NCBI RefSeq assembly: GCF_000003195.3
Contig: NC_012873.2
Span: 33,181,603-33,245,602, forward strand
Direction of reading: 5' to 3'
Length of the DNA stretch: 64,000 nt
DNA from: Sorghum bicolor
Taxonomy: Eukaryota; Streptophyta; Magnoliopsida; Poales; Poaceae
The notes beneath the pieces are model-generated. The model was not told the DNA's origin. It ran no database searches and saw only the letters and a list, made by a program, of their open reading frames with translations. Both the position numbers and the translations under genes were made by a program. This document shows positions 11,654-24,089 of the stretch, piece by piece (within the stretch, counting starts at the first letter, position 1; each line of letters opens with the position of its first letter).

Positions 11654-12394
11654 GTAGCCCCCAAGTCTCCATTCAAGCGCTGGCGCTCGAGTCGAGACTT
11701 TTGCTTTTATGGTCGAACTTCCGTGGGGGCGCGCGAGCGACCCCGCGGGGGTAGCCCCCGAGCCCTCGAGGGATTTTTTAACTCCTTCGAGGGTTATTTT
11801 GCCAAATTCACAGAAGCACTGTCGACACCAGTGGTGGAAGGTTCTGATCGGCTTTGCCTTACAAGGAGGTTTCGACGTACTCTCGATAGAGCGAGCGTCT
11901 TCCACCCCAGATTGAGTTCCTAGCGGGTAGTCCAAGTGAGAACCTGTGCCCTTTTCGAGGGGGTCAGCTGTAGCCCAGAGGCGTTCTCATAAAGCCGGGT
12001 TGACGTGGTCGGGGATACCGGTCTCATTCGATAGAGTCCAGCGGCTCGATGCCTCCCGTCGGGGGGATTCCTCTCGACTGTCTCGACCCTACCTTGGACA
12101 TCGCCAGCGAGTCTTCGAGGCGGGCCTCGATCTTCGACCGCACGCTGGAGATCCCTGACTCTGGTGCTCGAGATCGGCTGTCGAACCCTTTTGGTGGGCC
12201 AGCCTGCGACCTCTCGAGGCTTTCGCGGGTACGCCCCTTGGCTTACAAGGGAAGGAAGTGGCCGTGGCGGTTCGCCTTTTAGACCGTTGGGCGCACCTTT
12301 TTAGGCGGGTGACGTTATGACATTGTATCAGCGTGGAATTCGGAGCGCCCAGCCTGTGAAGCGGGAAAGACTGTTAGGTAGCGCATTTATGGGG
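11654..12394 (-). other. Spacer between 3' LTR and LARD-like solo LTR
   Basis: Begins with the polypurine complement (11654-11671). GC-rich, with repeated CTCGAG and GTAGCCCCCGAG motifs typical of this element's non-coding parts (also near 21870). No convincing coding region; overlapping ORFs on both strands look like GC-rich chance frames. Confidence 0.5.
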
Positions 12395-12399
12395 GGACA

Positions 12400-15300
12400 T
12401 GTCACAGAACCGACCAAATTATAAGAGTTCAAGTGCAGAAACGATCGTCAAACAATCAAGTTTCTAGACTTGAGCCCATATAATCCCGGTAGTCAATCGA
12501 AATCACGAAGGACTTCGAACCAACTCGCAACAAACCAAGATCGTAATAGTTCAACATAAACACAACGATTGTTACATAGTCATTCATTGCCGTCGAAGCG
12601 GCACCACATCGGAGTATTAAATTATTACAACACTTGTTCGAAGTAGCGGAAGCAAAATAAGTACACACGCTTGTTCAAAGTTCAGTTCACAAGTTTGTTA
12701 CTGCCAGAGTCTAGGTCATCCTTTCAAAAGCATCATAGACGAGAAGAGTAGAGAACCGTGCCCAACGGTTAGTCCTCATCCCCAGCGGGATGGAGGCAGG
12801 TCTTGCAGAAACCGTCATAGAAGATATCATCTGCAACAGGTGGGAATAAACCCTGAGTACGAGGATGTACTCAGCTAGACTTACCCGTCTAGAAAACATA
12901 AAAGACACCAAGGATCATGCAAGGCTGAATTTTAAGTGGAGCTGGTTGACTCACCTTTTTGCCAAAAGCTTAACTTACCACTAAGTCATTTTAAGAGCAT
13001 CGGATTTATTTATCATCAGCCTACCACTAGATTAGCACCTGTACTACAACACATCACTTGATTATTCCAAACAATAATAACCATATCAATTTCATCATAT
13101 GTTCTTCTTGCTATCATCATTATCATGAACCAAGTTTATTAGTGAATGCTACGTTTGCCGCTGCTCTGTCAAGTTCTCACTAACCGGGAGAGACGGCGAT
13201 TCGAATCGGATTCCTATCCAGCTGGAGGTTTATTCCTAGCACTCACCCAAGCATCCCCTGCCGGAGAGCCAAAGGGTCACCTTTGGTACGACTCAGAAAT
13301 CGCGGCTCCGATCAGCGCCGCACTCCCAGGGCTACCACTCTGCCAGGGAGGTCAGGAATTTTAACTCACCTGCCTTTGGGCTTACGCCAATGGTCCCCCG
13401 CACACCGCACTTCCTCCGGTAGTGCGCACTTTATACTTGCCGGTCTTCCGGCCTGAGTCATACTACTCGGCTTCGCGGTCGGAACGAGTTATCCGGCCAA
13501 CTAAGTGTCAGGCATGCGTTCAACATGACAAGAGGACGTGCAACGATCGGTCCTTAGCTGCCACAGACGGAGTTACTACACATTTGCAAAACTCCGCCCG
13601 GCTTAAGTCAATTTGATCAGGTTCCATCCACGATAGCACATATAGACCATCGCGACCCGACACAACCCTATATCGCGCAGATGACAGAGTATCACCCGAC
13701 TTCTACCGATTAAGGCATAGCTAAGCTGCTACTCGAACCTAACTCTACAACCAGGGAGGGTGAGTTATCTGGACAAGGATTGAGTAAAATGCAGCAATAG
13801 TTTCATCACAACTCCTATACGTAATGCATCAATAGATATAACGTATTAAGTAAACTTTCGAAAATAGAGGAGGCTTAAAATGCTCCGGGGCTTGCCTTTC
13901 ACGAACGATGCCGGCTCGTGATTCGGGCACTCAACGTCTTCTTCGGGCTCCTCGAGTCCGGCTTGCTGGACCTCCACCTCCTGGCTGCCTTCCTGGCCTT
14001 CGGGGTTCGCTTGGAGCTCGAAGGAAACTGCCACGTCCGGTGCACCTATTGCATGCTCGATAAATGAGAAGGTGCACATGCTACAGATGAATGCTTAAAA
14101 ACACAAGCAACTCACTGGGCACTCATTTATGGAGTAAGAGTTATACTAACTCACATGAATGAACAAGTTAACGAAACCCAAAACCTATCATGGCACCAAA
14201 GCAGCAAACAACATAAAACAAGTAGGCTCAGTAAATAAATCATAATTATAGATAGACAGGTCCAACAAACATGAGTAAGGACATTCTGGAAAGCTTAGGA
14301 AATTATCTACAACTCATCTTTAAACATGACAGCAAGATTCAAACATTAAACTAGTCATTTTAACAAAGTTCCAGGTTCTGTCCCAGAAAAACCGAGAACC
14401 CCTATTTCTGGAACCCAACTAGGAACAGCTATAACTTTTAAACTACTTGGCCAAATGACCTCAAATTTAAACCTCAGTTAGTTCAACAAGTTTAGAACAA
14501 CTTTGTTTTATACAAGTTTCACAGAAAGTCAAGTTATCATTAAGCAAAGTTAAATTACTTACTTGCTGTCCAGAACAGCATTTAACCCTATAGTTAATTA
14601 TTTAATGACATGATCAAAACACAAACCATGCCAACCACATGACTCATGAGCACAAACATATTACAAGGTCACCAGACCATTAGTTGAAAACCCCAAAACA
14701 ATTACTTAACAAGGCATTTATTAATTAATTTTAGATAAGGCATATTTACAAGATATTAGTTAAAGTGCTCAGAAAAATCTACAAAAATTACAGAGGTACA
14801 AGTATAACATCAGATCACCACCATAAAAATTTCAGGACCAATGCACATGCCAAATTAAAGATATGCATTTAACATGTATCAAGGCATTTATTTCATAAAT
14901 TCATAAACATGACTTATATAGTGTCAAACAACAGATTTCAGATTATTTATATCTTAGGAATACCATAAACAAGTTTACCACCAAAATAGAGCACCAGCAT
15001 AAGCATCAATTATTTTATGTGATTTAATTAAAGAAACAAGCCATATTTCAAACACAAATTACATATCACAACTGCAGTGCTCCAAAAATCATGAAATATT
15101 TCTCAGAGCACCCTAATGCCATGCAAAGACCACCATAAAAATTTCAGAGCAAACTAATCAGTAAAACCAGAGATATGCATTTATCCATAAATAACAAGAT
15201 TAAATCCTTAATAAATAATTTCTCAGAAAGCATGATTCATTTTATATTTTTATTAAATACTAGCCATCTCAAGAAACAACACAAAATTTGTTTCACAATT

Positions 15301-16976
15301 TTTGGATCTCAGAAACAGGAGATATGATTTTTGCAAGAAAGCCAAAAATCAGGATTTTGAATAAAAGAAAAGGAGGGAAAGAGAGAGTCGCTGACAGTGG
15401 GTCCCACCCGTCAGGCTCTTCTTCCTCGCGGCCGAGGCGATCTTCGCCGGCGATTTCTCCGCGACGGCGAGGTCTCCGACCAAACCCAGGGCATCAACGT
15501 GATCCCCAAACCCTAACGACTCGATTGACCCCACTTTTGCCACGGCGGAGCCACCGGAAGGGACTCACCGTCGGCAATGGCGGCTCGGCGGAGGTCCTCG
15601 GCGTTACGCCGGAGCCCTCAGGCCGGTAGAGCGTGACCTAAGGCCTTCTACAGCACCAGCAGACTTGGGCGAAGCTTCCTAGGTACGCGGTTTGGCCTGG
15701 ATCCCCGTGGAAAGCGCTGGCCACGAGAGCACCCAACTCCGGCGGAAGCACGGCGGCGCTGCGCACCGTGTCCGGCGACGGAGAACCCGGTAGAGCGTCC
15801 ACCAGGTGGCGCAAAAGCTCGCTAAGGACCTAAGCTACCTCTAGGACCTAACCAAAGACGATGAGAAGCCTCACAACGCGCGGCATTGAGTTCGCCGGAG
15901 AAGAGGGTCACGGCGGACCGATTTGGGGGAAGAAAGAAATGTCGGCTCACCGGTGGGTTTCTCGGCGAGTTAGAGGGTGGAGCTTGGAGAGCGGCTCACG
16001 GCGGAGCTTTGGTTGGAGTTTGGTGGACGGAGACGCAGAGAGGAGCGCACACGAGCTCGCCGGAGTGAGCTCGCGGCGGAGAGCCCGCTGCGGGCGAGGT
16101 TCAGGCGAGAGAGGGCGAGGCAGAGCGAAGTGGACGCGTCCACTCGCTCGGGGCGTCGCCGTGGTAGTCATGCACGCGACGAGGACTGACAGGCGGGGCC
16201 AGGAACGGCGTACGGGCGCCAAATGGCGACGGAGCGCTGCCGGCGGTCGGCCACGTCGACGAGGTCCAAGTCGATTCAGAGACAGCAATGGCCGACTGAC
16301 AGAGCGACTTCACCGATGATTATCTCCCAAACCAGAGCGAATTAGGAGATGGCGTAGTTGACAAACTTGGAGTACTAGGCGAGATCTACAACTTTGTCAA
16401 CTAGAGCAAAGACTAGATCGGCCTGGATTGAAAGATATGGAGTTTCCAAAATCGATCACACAAACTGCAAACCACCCGGGGACTTAGAAAATTTTCTAAG
16501 TGTGGAAAACAGCCCCAAATCTGCCTTGTGGGCCACTTTTGAGCTATTTGTGTTCATTTTCATGAGATGGTCATAAAACAACTTTTGTTCCTTATAAAAT
16601 TTGCTACAACTTTGCTGTAGGAAGTTTTGACATGCAAACATTTTATGAAACACTTTTTAAAAGCCTAAGCAAAAGAGGTTTCTAGGGCCTATTTGCATAA
16701 GTATGGCTTAAGTGATTATTTTGGAGAAGTGATCAACATGAACATTGTTCCCAAGGTTAAGTTAAGCATAGATAAGCTATTTACCAAGACATTAAGCACA
16801 AACACAAGCATTGTTCACTCAAACATAAGCATAGGAAGCCTATTTAAGCAATTTAAAACACATTTTTGCAAAGGATGACATGTCTCAAGATAAATGATGA
16901 TCATGGATGCTTTGAAGGAAAGATGATGCTCATGCTATGCACATGTTTGATGCAACCATAACACTGGGGTGTTACA
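12400..16976 (-). mobile_element. LARD-like solo LTR, 4.6 kb
   Basis: Plus-strand ends TGTCACAGAACCGACC and GGGGTGTTACA, flanked by perfect GGACA duplications (12395-12399 and 16977-16981). It matches the LTRs of the LARD-like element at 44452-64000 at both ends and at internal landmarks (CTCAGCTAGACTTACCCG near 12870 and 61807; the 'tcgcggtcggaacga' block near 13472, 54680 and 62402). No primer site, polypurine tract or second LTR lies inside, so it is a solo LTR, normally the product of LTR-LTR recombination. Minus orientation is taken from the related element. The GC-rich block at 15380-16320 gives overlapping ORFs on both strands that I do not regard as genes. Confidence 0.8.
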
Positions 16977-17022
16977 GGACATTACCTCATTTCTCGGATC
17001 TGTCCGTTGGTGGATCTTGGCT

Positions 17023-17030
17023 TATAAATA
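17023..17030 (+). promoter_or_regulatory. TATA box of the antisense gypsy-type transposase gene
   Basis: TATAAATA, 42 bp downstream of the solo-LTR target duplication and about 140 bp before the ATG at 17167. The solo LTR has therefore cut off everything upstream of this core promoter. Confidence 0.6.
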
Positions 17031-17166
17031 CGCGCGGCACCGCCGCCGTTCTTTCTTCCGCCTCCCATCTTCACTCTTGCCTTAGCCTTCTTGCCGCCCT
17101 AGCTCTCTCGCCGTCTCACGCGCACATGACTCCTCGAGCAGTAGCGGGTCCACCGTCCCTCCGGTC

Positions 17167-20100
17167 GTGATGCTTGTAAGACTCGTCGCCACCGACGACT
17201 GGCGCCCGTCGTCGATGACGGAGCGCCGGTTGTTAGAGCTCGAGAAAGAGGGACTGCTGCGCCGCCGTACCTCATTATCATCGCCAGAGTGGATCGCGCC
17301 GCCGGCGAATCACAGGGAGCCCCAGCCGCCCGAGGGCTACGTGGTGTCGTTCGCCAAGTTCCACCGCCACGGCCTGGGCGCGCCCCCTAGCCGCTTCATG
17401 CGAGCCCTCTGCTTCCACTATGGGGTGGAGCTCCAGCACTTCTCCCCGAATGCCATCACCGTCGCGGCGGTCTTCGCCACCGTGTGTGAGGGCTACTTGG
17501 GGATGATGCCGCACTGGGAGCTGTGGCTCCACCTCTACAGGGGCGAGCTTTTCCATGCCCCCACCGGAACCACGGGCGTAAGGAAGCCCGTGCGGGCGGG
17601 ATGCCTCAACCTTGTGCAGAAGACGGGGAAGACGGACAGGCCACGGGAGTACATCCCGGTAGGGTTATCGACCAACCACGCCGGCTGGGACTCCCAGTGG
17701 TTTTACCTGCGGAACGACGACAAACTCCTGCCTTCCTACTCGGGCTGTCTGATCATGGAGCGTCCAGCGGACTGGACATACGGCGTCGTCCAAGCTCATC
17801 AATCTCGGCTCGACCCCCTCCTCGACGCCATGAAGAAGCTGCGCTCGGAAGGCTTGACCGCTGCCCTCGTCCTCTCGGCCGTCCATCACCGGAGAGTTCT
17901 CCCTTTGATGTCTCGGCCGTTGAGGATGGATGAGATGGGCCCTGGCGTCTCATCTCAGGACCTCGAGGCGTGTCGGATCTCCAACGAGGCTCCGGTGGAT
18001 GACAAAGTCGCGGCCCGAGTCAGGGCTGCAATTGCCGGCGATTTTCAGCCGGAGCACGTTAACGGCTTCCCCATGAGGCCAGATGCTGGCTCGATCGATC
18101 TGGTATGTTTTCTCCATGCGCGCAACCTCGATTCTGGGTTTCTTTTCTTCCCCTCTCTTTTTCTTTTCTAAGTCTGCCTTTATTTCGACAGGGACGGATT
18201 GACGTCCGGTCCTCGAGGCCTCCGGTAAAGGAGGACGAGGTCGATCGCGACAAACGGCGCCAATCCACTGAAAAGCTAAAGTCCGCCAAGGACTCTGCCA
18301 AGAAGGGGGAGAAGAAGAAGAACCTCGACCGTCAAGCGTTAGAGGCGCGTCGAGCCAAATCCAGGCAGAGGGGGGAGGCTGAGGAAGAATCCTCCAACGA
18401 CGATGATGGCGACGACAACGTCAGCGACGATTCCGAGGGGATGGCATCACGCCTTGACCGAATCCTCGAGGGTCCACCTCGAGGTGATGTCGATGCTCCT
18501 CGGACGGAAGTTTCGACGGGGGGTCCAGGCGGATCCCACCGTCCGCGCGCCGACACCCCTCCTGCGCCCGCGGCTGGTCAGGTCGCCTCGTGCCTTCCTC
18601 CCGTGCCCAAGACGGGTGGCCACGCTAGGTCCCAGGCGACGGGGCCACTGACTCATGGTTGCGCCGCGGCCTCCGACAAAGGAGAGGCCGGTCGCAGGAG
18701 CGCCAGTCCCGGCGCCCGCCAGGCGGGAACTGACGCGCCTGGGCCAGCGCCTGCCCTCGAAGGGTCTGGAGCCTTGACGCGGGGTGGCTCGAGGCCCACC
18801 GGTCGGGGCGGCGGGAGGCGAGCTGTTCTCCCTGTGGGGTAAGCCTTTTCGATGTTGTGGCTTTTGTCTTCCTCCTCTTTCGCCTTTCCTCATATGCTGA
18901 TCTTTTTCGCGCTCATTTCTTTCTTTTCTCAGGCTAAAGCGGACCCTCGAGCAGGCCCAGCCGTCCATGGCGAAGAGGCTCAAAGCGGGTGCCGCCTCCA
19001 AGGAGCCAGGTTTGTGGCTTACCTTTGGGATCTGTGATGCTCTTGCGCTAACCATCGTAGTCACCGGCCTTTATTCTTTATTTTGTAGGCTCCTCCGACT
19101 TCCAACCTCCAGGAGGCGCTGAGAGTGCTCCGCCTCGTTCCGAGCCTACCCCGTCGTTGCCGGCGTGTGGTGAGGCGCCCCAGACGCAAGTGCCGGAGGG
19201 AGCCCCCAAGCCTCCTCGATTGGGGGTCGAGGGGGAACGCATCACCATCAGTGATACGTCTGATGGTAACGAAACGCCTGGAGGCGCCCGCCCTATGGAG
19301 GAGGAAGCGTCGACCTCTCACGTCGCGGGGCCGACTCCCTGGCCCGCCGGCCTCCACGCCCTCGAGGAGCAGAAGAAGAAGAGGGAGGAAGATGAAGAGC
19401 GGGAGCGTGAGGCGGCGCGGCAGCCGCAGGAGCAGGGCCGCGGGCGAGAGCCGCAGGAGCACGAGGCGCAACAACAGCAACAGCAGCAGCAACAGCAACA
19501 GTAGCAGCAGCAACAATAGCAGCAGTAGGGGGGCCAAGAGGAGAGACTGCTCGAGCCCCCGCCCCAGGTCCGGCCCAGCCAGTACCGCCGGAGCCGCAAG
19601 GGCCCGGCGAGCAGGAAGAGGATCTGCCGGTGTACGGCCCCCCGACCCCAGCGTGGCTCCTCCCGGGGGCACCTGCCGCGATCCGGGCAGAGCCGGGGCG
19701 AGCGGATGGAGTGGTGGCGCTTGCCTGTATGATGCGCACCCCCACCGACCCCGAGTCCGAGATCAAGAGAACGATCTACGGCATGGACGGGATCACCCCA
19801 GGGTTCCTCCGGGAGCGTCGGGCGTGGGAGGACCATTTTCCTTCTGAGGAGGATGAGATCGGAACGTCGGGAACCAAGGACGGTACCTGGAAGATGGTGG
19901 ACGACGACGGGCGGTTCCCATGCCTCGTCGACCTGTTCCTGCGCCATGGGGGTTCCCTTGAGACCGTCGAGGACCTCATCCATGGCGTAAAGGCGCGGGC
20001 CGACCGGGATATGGAGCACTGGTGCCCCGATCGGATCCGCATCCGGGCCTCCCACGACTCGTCCGAGCCTAACATCTTCCTGGACGATCGGAAGGAGGCG

Positions 20101-21494
20101 GAGAAGTGGGAACACGTCGAGGAGCTCCGCCTTTGGATGAAGCACGTGGTGGGGCTCCTCGCATACGTTATCAACAACGGGCTCGGGCCGGCTTATTTCG
20201 TAAGTGTTTTTCGATCTTCAACCCTCATGGAGTCTTTCGGTTTTTGTGCTCTAACCGCTCGACCCTTGGTTCGCAGGATATGAAAGAGACCTCCCGCATC
20301 AAGTCCAGTTTCATTCACGCCACGAGAGGCGGCTGGGAGCAGCTCCCCCTCCTTAAGGATCAACTCCTCGAGTCGCAGGAGAAGCTCCTTCAGGCCTACA
20401 AAGACCTCATAGCGCTCGGGGAGGAGAAGAAAGCGAGGGAGGCTGCCTTGGTCGAGGCTCGAGAGGCCTCAAGGAGGGCGGAGGAGGAGACGACGATGCT
20501 GCGGGAGCGGGCTCTTACGGTCGAGGAGGCCGCGTCCAGAGCCCGAGAGGAGGCCCTGTCCTACAAGAGCATCATTGCAGACCTGGACAAGGAGAAGGGC
20601 CTTCTCAAGACCGACCTGGACTCCCTCCGCGACTCCTTCCAGAAGATGAAAGTGGCGTACGTGGACAGTGAGGTCTCCAGGGGTGCCGCCGAGGATGTAA
20701 AGAAGAAGGCCCTCGAAGACCTCGAGGCGGAGCGGGCTCGATCCCGCAGTCTCTCTGACGACGTCGAGCGTCTGAAGGGAGAATTGCTAGAGAAGAGTGG
20801 AGCCATTGCTCAGGCTGGCAAGGTGATCGAAGATCTCCGCGTTGCCAATACTAAGCTGGCGCGCTCCAACAGATAGATCGAGTGTGCCAACACCAGATTG
20901 GTTCGCGAGAACACGGCCCTGGAGGAGAGCATCAGAGGTATGTTTCCTTTGTCGAATTTCTTTTTCGAGGTGTGCTTGAGTTTTTCCTAAAGCTTCCTTG
21001 TATTGGCATTTACAGGGCTCAAGGACGAACTCCTAGCCGCCCAGGCTGAGGCCCGTAATGCTAAGGCCCAGCTCGAGGCGGAGGTCGCTTTGAACCGTCG
21101 CGTGCGGACGGCGATAAGCGACCTCTCGACCTCGTGGGAGGTCGAGCCTATGGACGAGTCGAGGGAGGGAGCTCGAGGCGACGCACTGGTCGACCAGCTG
21201 TGCTACTTGGGCGCAACGCTGAGAGGCCGAGTGCGGGACACCCTCCACATCGGGGTGAAGCGGGCGATGGCAGTTGTCTGCTCGGGCTTCTCCTATGACA
21301 TGGAGGTGGTGTCCCACGGCTTCGTCACCGACATCTCCAAGACCGATGCGGAGAACGAAGAGAGGCTCCACGCCTTGATCGACGACACGGAGGCTCCTGG
21401 AGAGAGGCTGGCCAAGCTTTTTGAGCCTGAGGTGCTTCCTCCTGAAGCTGGCTCGGGCGGAGGCGAGGGTGGTGAGGATCGTACCGCGGACTGA
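17167..21494 (+). pseudogene. Antisense 'putative gypsy-type transposase' domain / coiled-coil gene
   Basis: Antisense to its host retroelement. Splice-consistent exons: 17167-18102, 18192-18838, 18933-19009, 19089-20199, 20277-20937, 21016-21494; the introns are short, GT-AG and phase-compatible. The first exon carries the plant 'transposase (putative) gypsy type' domain (e.g. PPEGYVVSFAKFHRHGLG and ALCFHYGVELQHFSPNAITV); the function of this family is unknown. Next come a basic/acidic low-complexity region, a poly-Gln tract, a conserved block ending near 20199, and a long Glu/Lys/Ala coiled coil. Defects: three TAG codons in or just after the Gln tract (first at 19502-19504), a frameshift near 19585 and TAG at 20874-20876. 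The start is uncertain: an upstream ATG at 17127 is in another frame and stops at once. Confidence 0.75.
19468..19530 (+). repeat. CAG/CAA (poly-Gln) tract with TAG interruptions
   Basis: Runs of CAG and CAA in the reading frame of exon 4 of the antisense gene. Three triplets at and after 19502 are TAG, one base from CAG. Confidence 0.7.
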
Positions 21495-22049
21495 GGCCTG
21501 CGAGCCTGCTCACGGTGCCTGGGGCCCTTTGTATGATACTTTATTAATTCTGCTGTTAGGTGATACAGTATCTTTTTGTGATTGTTAAGTGCCTATTTGT
21601 CTTTCCGCTCGAGGTTCTTTTGTTTCTCTTTGTTCCTATGTTTGTATCCCTTGCTCGATCTTTCGTCAAAAACAACCTCGATCACCTCGAGGGTGAGGAA
21701 GTGAGTAGAGTTTCCGTAGCCCGGGGGCGTGGGAGTTCTCCGGCTCGTTATCCCTCGGCCTTTGAGGGGCTCGAGGCGCCTTAGCTACTCGAACCGTGCA
21801 AGGTTTACTAAGTAAGAAAAGAAAATTTCTTGGCTTTTTCGACGCTTGGGGGGGTCGTCCCCCTGGTAGCCCCCGAGGGGGTGTTGACTATGATGGGTCA
21901 TAGTCGGCACCCCCTTCTAACGTCGAGATTATGACATGTAAATCTTTTGGCGCAAAAAGAAGTTGCTCGTGGGAAAGACTTTATTTATTCATTCATTCGT
22001 TTACAAAGTCTTGGTACAAAATGTACGTAGGAACATAAGTTTAGAACTT
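21495..22049. other. Intergenic spacer between converging genes in the TAT-like element
   Basis: Separates the end of the plus-strand antisense gene from the minus-strand integrase stop near 22050. Contains GTAGCCCCCGAGGGGG near 21869. No coding region seen. Confidence 0.5.
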
Positions 22050-22394
22050 CTAGGGGTAGAATCGACGTAGTTGTTCGATGTTCCATGCGTTGGTGAAGAT
22101 TGCCCCCTTCTCGTCTGCCAACTTGTACGTTCCCGGCTTCAGGACCTTGGCCACCACATACGGGCCTTCCCAAGGTGGAGTCAGCTTGTGGCATCCTTGA
22201 TTGCTTTGCCGGCGTCGTAGGACAAGGTCACCCACGTTGAGGTCCCTCTTGCGCACGTGCTTGTCGTGGTAGAGTCGAAGTTTCTGATGATATCTGGCAG
22301 AGTTGAGGAGGGCCATGTCTCGAGCCTCCTCGAGTTGGTCGACCGCATTTTCTTGAGTCTCCTTATTGGATTGCTCATTGTATGCCTTGAGTCG
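22050..22394 (-). pseudogene. Integrase C-terminal remnant of the TAT-like element
   Basis: Minus-strand frame ending at 22050. It carries the typical Gypsy integrase C-terminus: a basic region, then DLNVGDLVLRRRQ, PPWEGPYVVAKVLKPGTYKL and a WNIEQLRRFYP end. All upstream pol (protease, RT, RNase H, integrase core) is missing; within about 10 bp the sequence changes to the gag-start region. A large internal deletion therefore joined gag 5' to pol 3'. Confidence 0.75.
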
Positions 22395-22404
22395 AGGTGA
22401 TCGT

Positions 22405-22986
22405 GTATCGTCCGGGGCCTAGACGACGGAGGCCTCGTACCCGAGAAAGATCCGGCAGCTCGGACGCCGGCCGCAGCGCTTCAGTGTCATGTGGGAGGAC
22501 CATTGGTCTTTCCACGTACGTCTGGTCATTTGGGCATATTGCCCTGGCGAGCGACGCCGCGGCGTTATCCAATCCGAATGGCAGTGCCCTTCTTGGAGTG
22601 AACAACCCGTGTGGAAGCAGCCTAGCAGCGGTGGGGGAGAGCGCGTGGGATGCGTCCTCTCTCGTTGTTGTGCGGTGCTGAGCCGTCGCGCTCGTTGCTT
22701 CGACACATGGTGCTGCCGACTTGTGGCCCGCTTCCTGCTTCGCACGAGTTGTTGGTCGTGATGAAGCAGAGGGGCCGCGGTGGTGCTATCCGCGCCTCTT
22801 CTTAGGCGGGGAGGCGTGGTGGTGAGGGCGTCTCGGGGCCCTCAACCGTGCTGGCGCAACACGGGCTCCTCCTGGTCCTCTGACTGAGAGCAAGATCATG
22901 TCGTAGCCGGAGCCCGTAGACATGGACTCGAGACTCCCAAACCAAATCACCGTGGAGCGTGGAATCGGCGAAGTGAGAGTAGCCAT
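22405..22986 (-). pseudogene. Gag 5' remnant of the TAT-like element
   Basis: The minus-strand ATG at 22986 is 38 bp downstream of the primer site, as expected for a gag start. The frame stops at 22786; a further frame (22745-22419) continues as basic, Arg/Ser-rich sequence. No capsid or zinc-knuckle motif is recognisable. Assignment rests on position. Confidence 0.4.
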
Positions 22987-23024
22987 CTGGAAAGGAGTGG
23001 GAAATCGATGAAAAACACGCAGAT

Positions 23025-23042
23025 CCCCTACCTGGCGCGCCA
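23025..23042 (-). other. Primer-binding site of the TAT-like element
   Basis: Minus strand TGGCGCGCCAGGTAGGGG, two bases inside the right LTR. This fixes the minus orientation. Confidence 0.75.
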
Positions 23043-23044
23043 AC

Positions 23045-24089
23045 TGTCGGCGTTTTCCCAACGGGGGGTCACACCAACGAGTAAATTTGTATGCGTGCTC
23101 CCTTTTCTAGATGGTGATGCAAGAAGACACAGAGATTTATCCTGGTTCGGGCAAGAGAAGGCCCTACGTCCAGCGGGGGAGAGAGATTTGTATTATCTTG
23201 CACCTAAGTGCTTGTACAGGGGTGGATACAGGCGTGGTGTGGTATGTGTGTTCTACTGCGTATGTGTGTAGTATTGCGTGGTGATGTCCCGTGTGTTCTA
23301 TTCCTGAGTCCCTCCTTTTATAGTTCCAAGGAGAGACCCAGGGTACATGTATAGGCGTCAGAATAGGAGTCGATAGCAGTATGGAGCGCTGACCTACTCG
23401 AGGCTTCCGTACTGGCATGGCCTCGAGCCGTCCCGTCTTAATAGCCTGGTGATGATTACGCGTGCCCCTGCATTCTGCTCTGCGCGCCGTCTTGTACTGG
23501 TTCAACGGTCGCACGCTCGTACGGTTTGGCGGCAAATCCGGCGGAGTGGTTGCGACGTGGCCAGTCGACGTCCGACCCGTCCCCAGGAAGGAACCACGTT
23601 AAGTCGAGGGTCGGACACCGTACGTCGTCCTGATGTCGGAGCGCTGACCTTGGCTACCTTGAGGGGGTCTTGATTAGACGTGCCATCTCTGTTTCCCACG
23701 TCCTGACACGCCCTGGGTTGTTTGGTGGGGAAGGCTGGAAAAAGATCGATGGGACGGATGCCTGTTCCCTATCACGCCTCCCGTGACCCGTGTGTTAGGT
23801 GGGGAAGCATCTGGCGCATTTAATGCCCCGGCTCGCGTGCGTGCGTCAGGCGGCAGGCGGCGTCCTTGCGCTCGACGCCTCCCGGTTCGCGTGAGCCTGC
23901 TCCGTATTCGATGGTAACCAGAGCTCGACGCCTGATTAATTCGCTCGACGCTATTTCCGTCTTCGAGGCTGTGGCCGTCGATGGCTGCGCATACGTACGG
24001 ATGGAGCGTCGAATCAAGGGCCTCGTCCTACGTACGGATAACCTTGTTTTATGCATTGGTGAGGATACCCCTTGTTGATACCCTCGACA
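23045..24089 (-). repeat. 5' LTR of the TAT-like element
   Basis: 1045 bp, ends TGTCGGCG and CCCTCGACA on the plus strand, about 98% identical by eye to 10609-11653. Confidence 0.85.

Larger units (their letters stand above)
10609..24089 (-). mobile_element. TAT-like Gypsy element, gag-pol deleted, antisense gene retained (13.5 kb)
   Basis: Two LTRs of equal length (1045 bp; 10609-11653 and 23045-24089) with about 21 differences by eye (~2%). Ends on the plus strand are TGTCG...CGACA; flanks are CCAAC (10604-10608) and CCAAG (24090-24094), a target duplication with one change. Orientation is minus: the primer site TGGCGCGCCAGGTAGGGG is adjacent to the right LTR and a polypurine complement (AGTAGCCCCCAAGTCTCC) to the left one. 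Of gag-pol only a gag start (22986-22405) and the integrase C-terminus (22394-22050) remain. A long spliced gene (17167-21494) runs antisense. Some TAT-lineage elements are known to carry antisense genes between pol and the 3' LTR. Confidence 0.85.

Noticed and set aside
15288..16319. Overlapping ORFs on both strands in a GC-rich block
   Set aside because: They lie in the LARD-like solo LTR, have Arg/Gly/Ser-rich composition from GC bias, and show no domain.
19061..20145. Long minus-strand ORFs (203 and 275 codons) with Leu/Cys runs
   Set aside because: Shadow frames of the poly-Gln and coiled-coil exons on the plus strand.
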